From Blautia sp. OF03-15BH (GTDB lineage: Bacteria > Bacillota > Clostridia > Lachnospirales > Lachnospiraceae): a stretch of 64,000 nt of DNA. The notes beneath the pieces are model-generated. The model was given only the letters and a program-made list of their open reading frames with translations. It made no database searches and had not been told where the DNA came from. The stretch spans positions 248,927 through 312,926 of the forward strand of contig NZ_QSCM01000002.1 in NCBI RefSeq assembly GCF_003463065.1. Direction: 5' to 3'. The position numbers and the translations under genes are program-made. Shown one piece after another: positions 35,689-45,762 of this stretch (position 1 is its first letter; every line of letters begins with the position of its first letter).

Positions 35689-37278
35689 TCACCACTGGAC
35701 ACCGAGAAGGGCAGCCACTCTTTCTGCCACTTTGACGCCGTCCATGGCAGCTGACGTGATGCCTCCCGCATAACCGGCACCTTCCCCACAGGGGTAAAGT
35801 CCCTTTACCGTACTCTCCAGATTCTCATCCCGCTCAATGTGCACCGGTGAGGAGGTTCTGCTTTCCACACCAGAAAGAATGGCATCCGGTCTGGAAAAAC
35901 CGGGAATCAGGTGCTCACAGGAAGAAATCCCCTCCGCAAGGCTTGCCGCCAGGTACTCCGGAAAAATCCCCCGGACATCTCCGAACTGCCACTGTCCTTT
36001 ATTCTGCGGTTCTACTTCTCCGAGAGTCTGACTCTTTCGGTTTTTGAGAAAATCACCAAACAGCTGCACAGGTATTTTTCCTTCTCCAGCCTGAAAAGCC
36101 GCCCGCTCCAGTTTCCGCTGAAATTCCATACCTGCCAGAATGGCATCCGAACCGAAATCCTCCGGGCCAACCGTGACAACCATGGCACTGTTGGCATTCC
36201 GTCCGGCCCGGCTGTGATAGCTCATACCATTGACAGCCAGCATTTCTTCTTCGGAAGAAGCATTTACCACATAGCCGCCGGGGCACATGCAGAAAGAATA
36301 CATTCCTTTTCCGTTCTCCAGCTTCCGTGTGACTTTATAATCTGCAGCAGGAAGAACGCTTCCATGGGCGCGTCCGTACTGATTGCTGTCGATCAGTTCC
36401 TGCGGATGTTCCATGCGGACACCTACCGCAAAGCTCTTTGCTTTCATGAGTACGGGTTTTCCAAGAAGAACCCGGAATGTATCTCTGGCACTGTGACCAG
36501 TGGCCAGGATTACCTGGTCTGCATCCAGACGCTCGATCCCGTTGATCTCCACACCGGTCATCCGTCCGTCCTTGATAAAGAAATCCGTCACCTGGCTTCG
36601 AAAACGCACTTCACCGCCAAGAGAAAGGATCTCTTCTCTCAGTCTTGTGACCACCGTACGGAGAATATCTGTTCCGATATGCGGCTTATTGAGGTACAGG
36701 ATTTCCGGATCTGCCCCCATTTCCACAAAGGTACGAAGAACGAAACCATTTCTGCCGGAAGGATCTTTCACGGCCGTATTCAGTTTTCCATCAGAGAAGG
36801 TTCCTGCCCCTCCCTCACCAAACTGAACATTGCTTTCCGGATCCAGTACACCTGTGTTCCAGAAGAGATCCACCTTTTTCTGGCGCGTTTCCACGGAATC
36901 GCCTCTTTCCAGAAGGATCGGCCGGCAGCCGAGACGGGCAAGGACCAGACCGGCAAAGAGACCGGCAGGTCCGGAACCGATGATCACCGGCCGTCTGGAA
37001 GGAGACTCTTTTAAGGGGGATGGAAGCTGATAAAGCTTCTTTTCAAAGGGAATGGTATTTTTCGGCTTTCTTTTCAGGACAGCCGCCTGATTTTTCACCT
37101 GGACATTGACCACATAACTGTAAAAAAGCTCCGGTTTCTTTCTGGCATCCAGCGAACGCTTGGCCACCTCAAAAGAAAGGATCTCGTCCTTTTTTACATG
37201 AAGCTTTGAAATAAGTGCTTCCAGAAGAGCATTCTTCTTATGCCCCACCGGAAGCTTCAGCTGCTGTACCTGAATCAT
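35689..37278 (-). CDS. FAD-dependent oxidoreductase (NAD(P)/FAD family)
   Basis: 529-aa flavoprotein of the family often labelled FAD-dependent dehydrogenase. An N-terminal alpha/beta part (IQVQQLKLPVGHKKNALLEAL) precedes the Rossmann motif GSGPAGLFAGLVLARLG (about 95-111). Other marks are GEGGAGTFSDGKLNT, ATGHSARDTF and the C-terminal YPCGEGAGYAGGITSAAMDG. The substrate is unknown. The start MIQVQQL follows AAAGGAG and overlaps the end of the next flavoprotein gene by four bases. Confidence 0.88.
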   Translation of the reverse strand: MIQVQQLKLPVGHKKNALLEALISKLHVKKDEILSFEVAKRSLDARKKPELFYSYVVNVQVKNQAAVLKRKPKNTIPFEKKLYQLPSPLKESPSRRPVIIGSGPAGLFAGLVLARLGCRPILLERGDSVETRQKKVDLFWNTGVLDPESNVQFGEGGAGTFSDGKLNTAVKDPSGRNGFVLRTFVEMGADPEILYLNKPHIGTDILRTVVTRLREEILSLGGEVRFRSQVTDFFIKDGRMTGVEINGIERLDADQVILATGHSARDTFRVLLGKPVLMKAKSFAVGVRMEHPQELIDSNQYGRAHGSVLPAADYKVTRKLENGKGMYSFCMCPGGYVVNASSEEEMLAVNGMSYHSRAGRNANSAMVVTVGPEDFGSDAILAGMEFQRKLERAAFQAGEGKIPVQLFGDFLKNRKSQTLGEVEPQNKGQWQFGDVRGIFPEYLAASLAEGISSCEHLIPGFSRPDAILSGVESRTSSPVHIERDENLESTVKGLYPCGEGAGYAGGITSAAMDGVKVAERVAALLGVQW

Positions 37279-38480
37279 AAATCTCCTTTCCCGGCAGAGC
37301 TGCCGGCTGCATAACCACTGGCCCAGGCCCACTGAAGATTATAGCCGCCACAGGGACCGTCCACATCCAAAAGTTCCCCGGCCAGGAAAAGTCCTTTCGT
37401 CTTTCTGGATTCCAGCGTTGTTTCCTTTACTTCCTGTAACGGAATACCACCGGCTGTCACCTGAGCCTGTTCAAAGGATCTGGAACCGGTAAGGTGCAGC
37501 CGCAGATGTTTGGACATCTTTATCAGAGAGCCTATTTTCTCCGGAACTGCTTTTTCTCCGGCTGCGGCTTTTGCCTCTTTCAGAAGAGCCTTCAGTACCT
37601 TCGCATGATAAAAGCCTCCCAGGATTTCCTCATACGTACCTTCCCGGTCTCTGACCCGTTCTGTCAGTTCGCTTTCCGTAAAATCAGGCAGAAGATCGAT
37701 CTCTGCCTCTACCTTCTTCTTTTTCTGCAGAGCCCGGACCGCCTGCGAACTGAGCTGGAATACAGCGATGCCTGAAATCCCATAGCCGGTCCACTGAAGC
37801 TCTCCCTTCTCCCTGGCTATTGCTTTTCCATCGATCCGAAGAGTGATCCCTGCACGGCTCCGCACACCATCCAGAAGACTTCCAAACGGAAGCTTTGCCG
37901 TCAGGGGAACCAGGGCAGGAAGCGGCTCTGTGACCGTATGGCCGAGACTTTTCGCCAGCACATAGCCCATGCCATCTGATCCGGTCTGCGGAGCGGCCTT
38001 TCCGCCACAGGCAAGGACCACACGGTCTGCTTCATAATGCCAGCCTTCCGTTTTTATATAGAAACGATCCTGTTTCTTTTCAACGGAAACCACCCGTTCC
38101 CGGCATTTCAGTTTGATCTTCCGCCGTCTGACTTCCTGGAGCAGTGCGTTTACTACGGACTGCGCCTGATCTGAATACGGATAGATCAGGCCTCCTTCCC
38201 GCTCTTTCATGAGAAGTCCCAGATTTTCATAAAAGTGGACCGTATCCTCTGCCGGAAAGCCTCTTAAGATGCCATCTGCGGTCTCTGGAGCATCCGAAAA
38301 ATACGGTGCTGCATTCTGGATCCCGCGGTTTGTGAGATTACAGCGGCCGTTTCCGGTAATGCTGATCTTTTTTCCCGGTTTATCCATTGCTTCCAGGACC
38401 GTCACTGCCGCTCCGCTCTTTGCCGCAGCTACGGCAGCCATAAGACCTGCCGCTCCGGCTCCGATGACACATACTTCCAT
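37275..38480 (-). CDS. HI0933/BaiN-like flavoprotein
   Basis: 401-aa FAD-binding protein, annotated elsewhere as aminoacetone oxidase family or BaiN-like. It starts VCVIGAGAAGLMAAVAAAKSG (Rossmann), has GNGRCNLTNRG and ends with GELLDVDGPCGGYNLQWAWASGYAAG, all typical. Some members reduce bile-acid or unsaturated substrates, but the activity here is unknown. It is translationally coupled to the flavoprotein downstream. Confidence 0.9.
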   Translation of the reverse strand: MEVCVIGAGAAGLMAAVAAAKSGAAVTVLEAMDKPGKKISITGNGRCNLTNRGIQNAAPYFSDAPETADGILRGFPAEDTVHFYENLGLLMKEREGGLIYPYSDQAQSVVNALLQEVRRRKIKLKCRERVVSVEKKQDRFYIKTEGWHYEADRVVLACGGKAAPQTGSDGMGYVLAKSLGHTVTEPLPALVPLTAKLPFGSLLDGVRSRAGITLRIDGKAIAREKGELQWTGYGISGIAVFQLSSQAVRALQKKKKVEAEIDLLPDFTESELTERVRDREGTYEEILGGFYHAKVLKALLKEAKAAAGEKAVPEKIGSLIKMSKHLRLHLTGSRSFEQAQVTAGGIPLQEVKETTLESRKTKGLFLAGELLDVDGPCGGYNLQWAWASGYAAGSSAGKGDL

Positions 38481-38500
38481 CCTTTTCCCTCCTGTTTTTC

Positions 38501-39790
38501 TTATTCCGGAAGTGTTACCATACCGGCCTCCACCAGTTTTTCCAGAGACATGAGAATTCCAAGCTTTGCATGCGGATAGGTCAGCCCTCCCTGGAAATAA
38601 ACGGCATAAGGCGGTTTGATCGGACCGTCTGCAGACAGTTCAATGGAAGAACCCTGCACAAAAGCACCAGCCGCCATGATCACATCACTGTCATATCCGG
38701 GCATCGCCCAGGGTTCCGGTGTAACGTAGCTGTCCACGGGAGCAGCAGCCTGAATGCCTTCGCAGAATGCGATCACGCCTTCCGGCTTGCCAAACGTCAC
38801 TGCCTGGATGATATCGTGACGGCTTTCGCTTCCGTTCGGAACCACCGGAAAACCAAGAGATTCATAGATATTTGCAGCAAAAATAGCACCCTTCAGCGCA
38901 CTTGCAGTTACGGTCGGTGCAAGAAACAGTCCCTGATAGAAAGCCTGATTGACCCCAAGTGTCGCTCCGACCTCCTTTCCAAGTCCGGGAGATGTCAGAC
39001 GGTAAGCGGCATTTTCAATACAGTGCTCCGTTCCGACAATATAGCCTCCCACAGGAGCCAGACCGCCTCCCGGATTCTTGATCAGAGAACCCACGGTCAT
39101 ATCTGCTCCCACATCGGAAGGTTCGATGCGTTCCACAAATTCACCGTAGCAGTTGTCCACCATCACGATGAGATCCTTTCGGATGCCTTTCACAAAAGCA
39201 ATCGCTTCGCCGATCTTGTCTACGGAAAGTGTCGGACGAGTCTGATAACCTTTGGAACGCTGGATCGCAATGAGACGGGTGTTTGGTTTGATGGCCTCAC
39301 GGATCTTCTCAAAATCAAAGGAACCATCCTCTTTTAAATCCACCTGACGGTAGCTGACACCATATTCCTTCAAGGATCCCATAGACGGACGGATACCGAT
39401 GACTTCCTCCAGCGTATCATAGGGTTTGCCGGAAATCGAAAGGAGCTCGTCTCCCGGTCTTAAATTACTGGAAAGAGCCAGGGCAAGGGCATGCGTTCCA
39501 CAGGTGATCTGCGGGCGGACCAATGCGCTCTCTGTATGGAAAACGGAAGCGTAAACGGCTTCCAGCGTTTCTCTTCCAAGATCATTATAGCCATAACCGC
39601 TGGACTGATTGAAACATTCCGCGCAGACACGGTTTTTCTGCATGGCATGGATCACCTTGAGCTGATTGTATTCTGCCGTCTCATCGATGCGGTCAAAACG
39701 CTCCTTCAGAGCTGTTTCTATTTTACTGCCAAAGCTCAGGACCTCCGGACGGATACCGATCTCCTGATACATGGATTCTGTTGTTATCAT
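38501..39790 (-). CDS. Methionine gamma-lyase family/aluminium-resistance-like PLP protein
   Basis: 429-aa fold type I PLP enzyme. TCGTHALALAL binds cofactor phosphate, VDNCYGEFVE carries the Asp, and SLIKNPGGG holds the Schiff-base Lys. In Bacillus (YnbB) and clostridia this family sits next to miaA and mutL, as here. The substrate has not been firmly established. Length is normal. Confidence 0.9.
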   Translation of the reverse strand: MITTESMYQEIGIRPEVLSFGSKIETALKERFDRIDETAEYNQLKVIHAMQKNRVCAECFNQSSGYGYNDLGRETLEAVYASVFHTESALVRPQITCGTHALALALSSNLRPGDELLSISGKPYDTLEEVIGIRPSMGSLKEYGVSYRQVDLKEDGSFDFEKIREAIKPNTRLIAIQRSKGYQTRPTLSVDKIGEAIAFVKGIRKDLIVMVDNCYGEFVERIEPSDVGADMTVGSLIKNPGGGLAPVGGYIVGTEHCIENAAYRLTSPGLGKEVGATLGVNQAFYQGLFLAPTVTASALKGAIFAANIYESLGFPVVPNGSESRHDIIQAVTFGKPEGVIAFCEGIQAAAPVDSYVTPEPWAMPGYDSDVIMAAGAFVQGSSIELSADGPIKPPYAVYFQGGLTYPHAKLGILMSLEKLVEAGMVTLPE

Positions 39791-39806
39791 AGCATTCTCT
39801 CTCTTT

Positions 39807-40775
39807 CTATATGCATTCCGGTCTTTCTTCCGGAAAGATTTTTCTGTTTTTTAATTCCAGGAGCATCGCCTCCAGGATTTTCTTTTCATCATAGGCAAAA
39901 GCATCTTTGTTGATCCAGATCACATCCCGTTCCCGCTTGAACCAGGTGATCTGTCTCTTGGCAAAATGACGGGTATCCCTTTTCAGGATTTCCACCGCTT
40001 CTTCATAGCTGGTCTCTCCATCCAGCCAGGCCAGGATTTCCTTATAACCAAGGCCCTGCATGGAAACAAGCTCTCTTGTACAGCCCCGTTCCCGAAGCCT
40101 TTTCACTTCCTCCACCAGGCCGTTTTCCAGCATTTCGTCCACCCGCCGGTCGATCCGCTCATAAAGGAGAGGTCTTGGCGCATTCAGGACAAAATAGGCA
40201 CTGTTGTAGGCTGCTTCTTTTTCACGCTCCCGCTGATTATGGATGGAGATCGGTTCTCCGGTCTGCTGAAAATATTCCAGGGCACGGATCACCCGCTTCA
40301 CATTGTTGGCATGGATCTCTTCTGCCGAAACAGGATCCACGTTTTTCAACATCTCATGCAGGTGTTCAGCTCCCTTTTCTTCTGCCAGAGCTTCCAGGCT
40401 TTCCCGGTAAGAGGTGTCTTCCCCGTTTTCCGTGAAATCAATGTCATAAAGGATTGCCTGAATATAAAATCCGGTTCCGCCGGTAAGGATCGGGATATGA
40501 CCGTTCCGATAAATGCGCTCCATGGCCTCTTTCACCATCTTCTGAAAACGGACAACGTGAAATTCCTCTTCCGGATCCAGGACATCGATCAGATGATGCG
40601 GGACTCCGTCCATCTCCTCTGTCCGGATCTTTGCCGAACCGATGTCCATTCCGCGGTATACCTGCATGGAATCTGCGGAAATGATCTCGCCTCCAATGGC
40701 TTTTGCAAGATGGATGGAAAGTGCTGTTTTTCCCACTGCCGTGGGCCCGGTAAGTATGACCAGTGGTTTTTTCAT
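39807..40775 (-). CDS. miaA: tRNA dimethylallyltransferase
   Basis: 322-aa enzyme that adds a dimethylallyl group to A37 of tRNAs reading UNN codons. P-loop GPTAVGKTALSI at residues 8-19, DSMQVYRGMDIGSAK, TGGTGFYIQA and the zinc-finger-free C-terminus QITWFKRE are typical. The start MKKPLVI follows GAGGAGGAAGGA, inside the upstream mutL region end, and spacing to mutL is short. Confidence 0.95.
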   Translation of the reverse strand: MKKPLVILTGPTAVGKTALSIHLAKAIGGEIISADSMQVYRGMDIGSAKIRTEEMDGVPHHLIDVLDPEEEFHVVRFQKMVKEAMERIYRNGHIPILTGGTGFYIQAILYDIDFTENGEDTSYRESLEALAEEKGAEHLHEMLKNVDPVSAEEIHANNVKRVIRALEYFQQTGEPISIHNQREREKEAAYNSAYFVLNAPRPLLYERIDRRVDEMLENGLVEEVKRLRERGCTRELVSMQGLGYKEILAWLDGETSYEEAVEILKRDTRHFAKRQITWFKRERDVIWINKDAFAYDEKKILEAMLLELKNRKIFPEERPECI

Positions 40776-40788
40776 TCTTCCTTCCTCC

Positions 40789-42912
40789 TCAGACGATCCT
40801 CTTGAATTTTTTCTCCAGCTCATATTTGCTCATCGCAATGATGGTAGGCCGGCCGTGCGGGCAGTTATAGGGATTTTCCAGTGTCAGAAGTTCATCGATG
40901 AGTGCCTCGGCCTCTTTTTCCGACATCCGGTGATTTCCTTTTACGGCCGCTTTGCAGGACATGGAGGCGATCTTTTCATTGATCATATCTTCACTGACCC
41001 GTCCCGTATCCTTATCCAGACTGTCCAGCATCTCCAGAAATACTTCCTTTTCCGCAAGGCCAAAAAGATTGCCCGGAACTGCCCGGATAGAAAATTCATC
41101 GCCGCCGAAGGGCTCGATCTCAAAACCAATGGCTTCAAAATTCTTACTGTATTTATTCAGAAGTTCCTGTTCCTTCATGGAGAGACTGACGATCAGCGGC
41201 GGCGAGATCTGCTGCGCCGTATATTCTTTGTCCTTCAGACTCTTCATCGTCCGCTCAAAAAGTACCTTCTCATGAGCGGCGTGCTGATCGATGATATAGA
41301 GTTTCTCATGGAATTCCACCAGCCAGTAAGTATCAAAGAGCTGACCTATGATCCGGTGTTCTTTGATATGCTCTTTGGAAAGCAGTTTTTCCTCAAAGAA
41401 GTCCATTTGTTTTGGAGGTTCTGCTGATCTCGATGCAGAATCTTCCGCGGCCTTAGATGCAGGTGCTTCTGCCGGCATCGTTTCTGTTTCTGTGGAGGAT
41501 GCCGTTGGCGCAGGAACTGCTTCTGTTTCTTTGGAAGATGTCGCTGCCACAGGAGGCGCTGCTTCCAAAGATGATGCCGGTGCAGTGGAAACTGCAGAAA
41601 CAGGCTTTGTCTGAAGCTTCAGAGCAGGATTTTTGCCTTCTGCTGCCCACTTTTTCATCTCTGCCTGTTCGTCCACCTTCCGCTCTGCTGGCTTGAGAAG
41701 CTTCTCCGGGACCTCATAAAGAGATTTTGCAAAACCGCCTTCCTCCCTTAAGGAAGAATAACCGGAACGTTCCCGGAGCATGGACGGCGAAGAAGAAGGA
41801 GTTTCCTTCTTCATGGCTTCTCTTCTCTTCACCTCAAACGGTTCCGGAAAGCTCTCTTTCTTAGGCATTTCCTGCTTTGCCGCAGCTTCTTTTCCGACGC
41901 GGACATCCGGGATCATTTCCCGCCCGGTCAGTGCGTTTCTCACAGTTTCATATACCAGCCGGTACATACCCTCCTGATCTGAGAAACGAAGTTCCATCTT
42001 TGTGGGATGGACATTGACATCCAGAAGCTCCCCGTCCAGCTGGAAATGCAGGACGGTGAACGGATATTTGTGCTGCATCATAAAATTTTTATAGGCATCT
42101 TCAATGGCTTTGGAGATGATCGAACTCCGGATATATCTGCCATTGATAAAATAGTTTTCATAATTCCGGTTTCCTCTGGAAATGATTGGTTTCCCGATAT
42201 AACCGGTCAGCGTTCCAAAAGCTGCCTCTCCATGGACCTCCAGCAGGTTTGCCGTGATCTCTCTTCCGTAGATCCCATAAATGATGTCCTTCAGATTTGC
42301 GTTTCCGGAGGTATGCAGCCTGTTCTGATTATTATTGATAAATTTGAACGAAACCTCCGGATGCGAAAGAGCCAGCCGTTCCATCAGGTCATTGATGTAA
42401 CCGGCTTCCGTCTGCGGACTTTTCAGGAATTTCCGCCGGACCGGTGTATTATAGAACACATTCCGCACCTTAAAGGTGGTGCCCTCCGGTGCGCCGACTT
42501 CTTCCGGCTCCGGTGTCTTCTCTTCTCCGCCTTCAATGACATAACGGACACCGGTGAGTTCCCCCGCTGTCTTGGTGATCAGCTCCACCTGGCAGACAGC
42601 CGCAATACTGGAAAGTGCCTCTCCCCGAAAACCAAGAGAGGTGACACCGAAAAGATCCTCCGCTTTCATGATCTTGCTGGTCGCATGACGCATGAACGCT
42701 TTTTTTACCTCTGTAGGTGCAATGCCTTCTCCGTTGTCTGTAATCCGCACAAGGGTGGTCCCGCCATCCTTGATCTCTACGGTCACCGCATTGGAACCTG
42801 CATCGATGGCATTTTCCACCAGCTCCTTTACGATCGAAGACGGCCGCTCGATCACTTCTCCTGCTGCGATCTTATCAATGGTGTTTTTGTCCAGTACAGA
42901 AATCGTTTTCAT
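40789..42912 (-). CDS. mutL: DNA mismatch repair protein MutL
   Basis: 707-aa GHKL ATPase. Motifs NAIDAG, DNGEGI and LGFRGEAL lie in the first 100 residues. A low-complexity Ala/Thr/Glu/Pro linker (about 430-500) precedes the C-terminal domain, which has the metal-binding endonuclease motif DQHAAHEKVLFE, so this is a nicking MutL as in Bacillus. It overlaps mutS by four bases. Confidence 0.95.
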   Translation of the reverse strand: MKTISVLDKNTIDKIAAGEVIERPSSIVKELVENAIDAGSNAVTVEIKDGGTTLVRITDNGEGIAPTEVKKAFMRHATSKIMKAEDLFGVTSLGFRGEALSSIAAVCQVELITKTAGELTGVRYVIEGGEEKTPEPEEVGAPEGTTFKVRNVFYNTPVRRKFLKSPQTEAGYINDLMERLALSHPEVSFKFINNNQNRLHTSGNANLKDIIYGIYGREITANLLEVHGEAAFGTLTGYIGKPIISRGNRNYENYFINGRYIRSSIISKAIEDAYKNFMMQHKYPFTVLHFQLDGELLDVNVHPTKMELRFSDQEGMYRLVYETVRNALTGREMIPDVRVGKEAAAKQEMPKKESFPEPFEVKRREAMKKETPSSSPSMLRERSGYSSLREEGGFAKSLYEVPEKLLKPAERKVDEQAEMKKWAAEGKNPALKLQTKPVSAVSTAPASSLEAAPPVAATSSKETEAVPAPTASSTETETMPAEAPASKAAEDSASRSAEPPKQMDFFEEKLLSKEHIKEHRIIGQLFDTYWLVEFHEKLYIIDQHAAHEKVLFERTMKSLKDKEYTAQQISPPLIVSLSMKEQELLNKYSKNFEAIGFEIEPFGGDEFSIRAVPGNLFGLAEKEVFLEMLDSLDKDTGRVSEDMINEKIASMSCKAAVKGNHRMSEKEAEALIDELLTLENPYNCPHGRPTIIAMSKYELEKKFKRIV

Positions 42913-45569
42913 GAATTACCCCACCTGTTTCTAAGCCGGTTCTGCAGCCGGTAAATGGTATTTAGTGCATCGATCGGCGTAAGCGTGCTCACATCGATCT
43001 CATCCAGTTCTTTTAAAATATCTTCATCACTGACGGTATCAAAAAGGGAGATCTGCTCCAGATCCACTTGATCGTATTTCTTCACCTTCGGCTTGTTTTT
43101 ACTGCCAACCGCCTGGATCTCCCGGACCGTTGCCGTGATATCCGCATTGCTCAGCTCGTCTACCAGCTCTTTTGCCCGCTCGATAACGGAATCCGGAACT
43201 CCGGCAAGCTTTGCCACCTGGATACCATAACTCTTGTCTGCACCGCCTTTGACAATCTTTCGTAAAAATACAATGTCATCGCCCTTTTCTTTGACAGCAA
43301 TACAGTAATTGTTCACGCCAGCCAGCTTTCCTTCCAGCTCCGTAAGCTCATGGTAATGCGTGGCAAAGAGTGTCTTCGCTCCCAGAAGCCTGGAATTGCT
43401 GATATGTTCCACCACAGCCCAGGCAATGGAAAGACCGTCAAAGGTACTGGTTCCCCGCCCGATCTCATCCAGGATCAGCAGGCTGTTGGAGGTGGCATTT
43501 CTCAGGATGTTGGCAACCTCCGTCATTTCCACCATAAAGGTACTCTGGCCGCTTGCCAGATCATCGGAAGCACCCACGCGGGTAAAGATCCGGTCACAGA
43601 TACCAATTTTTGCGGAATCTGCCGGGACAAAGCTTCCCACCTGGGCCAGAAGAACAATCAGGGCTGTCTGACGCATATACGTGGATTTTCCTGCCATGTT
43701 CGGGCCGGTGATAATGGAAACCCGGTGATTTCCGTTATCCAGATACGTATCATTGGCAATGAACATATCGTTCTGCATCATCTTTTCCACCACCGGATGA
43801 CGGCCGTTCTTGATGTCGATGATCCCTTTGCTGTTCATTTTTGGCCGGACAAAATCATTTTTTTCTGCCACAAAAGCCAGTGAAGTAAACACATCAATGG
43901 CGGCAAGCGCACGGGCTGTCGTCTGGATCCTCAGGACCTCTTTGGATATCCGTTCTCTCACATCTGTAAAAAGGTTGTACTCCATGGAGAACAGCTTGTC
44001 CTCTGCACCCAGGATCACATCCTCCAGTTCTTTCAGCTCCGGTGTGATATAGCGCTCCGCATTGGTAAGTGTCTGTTTTCTTGTATAATAATCCGGCACC
44101 ATATCTTTATAGGAATTCGTGACCTCCAGATAATAGCCGAAGACTTTGTTGTATTTGATCCGCAGGTTTTTGATCCCTGTTTTTTCCCGTTCTCTCGTTT
44201 CCAGCTCGGAAAGCCACTGTTTTCCCTCTGTTTTGGCCTTGCGCAGACGGTCGATCTCTTCATTGTATCCTTCTTTGATGATCCCTCCGTCCTTGATGAC
44301 AAGAGGCGGATCGTCCATGATCGCCCGGTCAATGAGACTGCATACATCCTCCAGCTCATCCAGACTGTCATGAAGCTCTCTCATCAGCGGTGACTGAAAG
44401 CTGTCCAGCAGATACTTGATCGGCGGGATCATGGAAAGAGAAGATTTAAAGGAGATCAGATCTCTGGGGTTGGCTGACTGATAGCTGATCCGGCTGCTGA
44501 GACGTTCCATATCGTAGACCGGATTCAGATATTCCCTGATCTCCTCCCGGGAGATCACATTTTCATTCAGCTCCTGTATGGCTTCCTGCCGTTTTTCGAT
44601 CTCCTCGAGTTCGATCAGCGGCTGTTCCAGATAATTCCGAAGAAGCCGGGCACCCATCGCTGTCTTGGTCTTATCCAGCACCCATAGAAGACTGCCGCGT
44701 TTGTTCTTTTCCCGCATGGTCTCTGTCAGCTCCAGGTTGCGTCTGGTCGAACTGTCCAGAACCATATATTTTCCGGTCACATAGGGGGTCAGCCGGGTAA
44801 AATTAGAAAGGGAGGTCTTCTGTGTCTCTTTAAAATACTGCAGGATCGCTCCTGCTGCAATGACACCACAGTTATAGTCCTTCAGCCCGAGACCTTCCAG
44901 CGAATCGGTCTGAAACTGTTCTTTCAGCGTCCGTTTGCAGAGATCGTCATCAAAATACCAGTCTTCCAGACCATAAATGCTGGTTCCGAACCGCTGTTTC
45001 AGATCCTCTGTATCCACACCGCTCACCAGAAAGGACTGGTTGCAGATGATCTCCGTCGGGGTGAATTTTGTGATCTCATCCAGAAGCTTTCTCTGATTTT
45101 CCACCTCTGTCACCAGATAATCGCCTGTACTGATGTCTGCAATGGAAATCCCGTATTTATCGGCCGTGCAGACAATGCACATGATATAGTTGTTTTTTGA
45201 TTCATCCAGCGCCTGTGCATTCATATTGGTGCCTGGCGTCACGATCCGGATCACTTCTCTTTTCACCAGGCCTTTGGCAAGCTTCGGATCTTCTACCTGC
45301 TCGCAGATAGCGACCTTATGTCCGTTGCTCACCAGACGGTTGAGATATCCGTCTACGGCATGATAAGGAATGCCGCACATGGGTGCACGCTCATCCAGTC
45401 CGCAGTCTTTTCCCGTCAGCGTCAGTTCCAGTTCCTTAGATACCAACTTTGCATCCTCAAAAAACATCTCGTAAAAGTCACCCAGACGATAAAAAAGGAT
45501 ACAGTCTTTGTACTGTTCCTTTGTCTTCACATACTCCTTCATCATAGGTGTCATTTCTTTACTTTTCAT
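42909..45569 (-). CDS. mutS: DNA mismatch repair protein MutS
   Basis: 886-aa mismatch sensor. The mismatch-binding motif is in GDFYEMFFEDA near residue 30, and the ATPase has Walker A GPNMAGKSTYM near 623 and Walker B LLILDEIGRGT. Length is normal. The start MKSKEM at 45569 follows AGGAGCATAT; the longer upstream frame has no ribosome binding site. It heads the mutS-mutL-miaA operon. Confidence 0.95.
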   Translation of the reverse strand: MKSKEMTPMMKEYVKTKEQYKDCILFYRLGDFYEMFFEDAKLVSKELELTLTGKDCGLDERAPMCGIPYHAVDGYLNRLVSNGHKVAICEQVEDPKLAKGLVKREVIRIVTPGTNMNAQALDESKNNYIMCIVCTADKYGISIADISTGDYLVTEVENQRKLLDEITKFTPTEIICNQSFLVSGVDTEDLKQRFGTSIYGLEDWYFDDDLCKRTLKEQFQTDSLEGLGLKDYNCGVIAAGAILQYFKETQKTSLSNFTRLTPYVTGKYMVLDSSTRRNLELTETMREKNKRGSLLWVLDKTKTAMGARLLRNYLEQPLIELEEIEKRQEAIQELNENVISREEIREYLNPVYDMERLSSRISYQSANPRDLISFKSSLSMIPPIKYLLDSFQSPLMRELHDSLDELEDVCSLIDRAIMDDPPLVIKDGGIIKEGYNEEIDRLRKAKTEGKQWLSELETREREKTGIKNLRIKYNKVFGYYLEVTNSYKDMVPDYYTRKQTLTNAERYITPELKELEDVILGAEDKLFSMEYNLFTDVRERISKEVLRIQTTARALAAIDVFTSLAFVAEKNDFVRPKMNSKGIIDIKNGRHPVVEKMMQNDMFIANDTYLDNGNHRVSIITGPNMAGKSTYMRQTALIVLLAQVGSFVPADSAKIGICDRIFTRVGASDDLASGQSTFMVEMTEVANILRNATSNSLLILDEIGRGTSTFDGLSIAWAVVEHISNSRLLGAKTLFATHYHELTELEGKLAGVNNYCIAVKEKGDDIVFLRKIVKGGADKSYGIQVAKLAGVPDSVIERAKELVDELSNADITATVREIQAVGSKNKPKVKKYDQVDLEQISLFDTVSDEDILKELDEIDVSTLTPIDALNTIYRLQNRLRNRWGNS

Positions 45570-45737
45570 ATATGCTCCTAAATTCTCTTCTGTCTTTTTC
45601 ACTTCATTTTCTTCACTTTTCCGGTCCACTGACCTCAGGACCCAGAAACACAGATGCAATTTTATCATGAAACATGCAAACTTGCAAGAATTCCGGCAAA
45701 AAAGGTTCCGGTTGGTGTTGGATACCGTTTCTCATAG

Positions 45738-45760
45738 AAAAAGCAGCCCCGAAGGACTGC
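45738..45760 (-). terminator. Terminator of the MmcQ-MGMT-like gene
   Basis: On the - strand GCAGTCC-TTCG-GGGCTGC is followed by TTTTTC. Compact intrinsic terminator three bases past the stop codon. Confidence 0.8.
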
Positions 45761-45762
45761 AT

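Noticed and set aside
35911..37014. 367-codon frame on the + strand
   Set aside because: Antisense to the FAD-dependent oxidoreductase; no start signals or family resemblance.
42007..42954. 315-codon frame on the + strand
   Set aside because: Antisense to mutL, whose motifs are intact.
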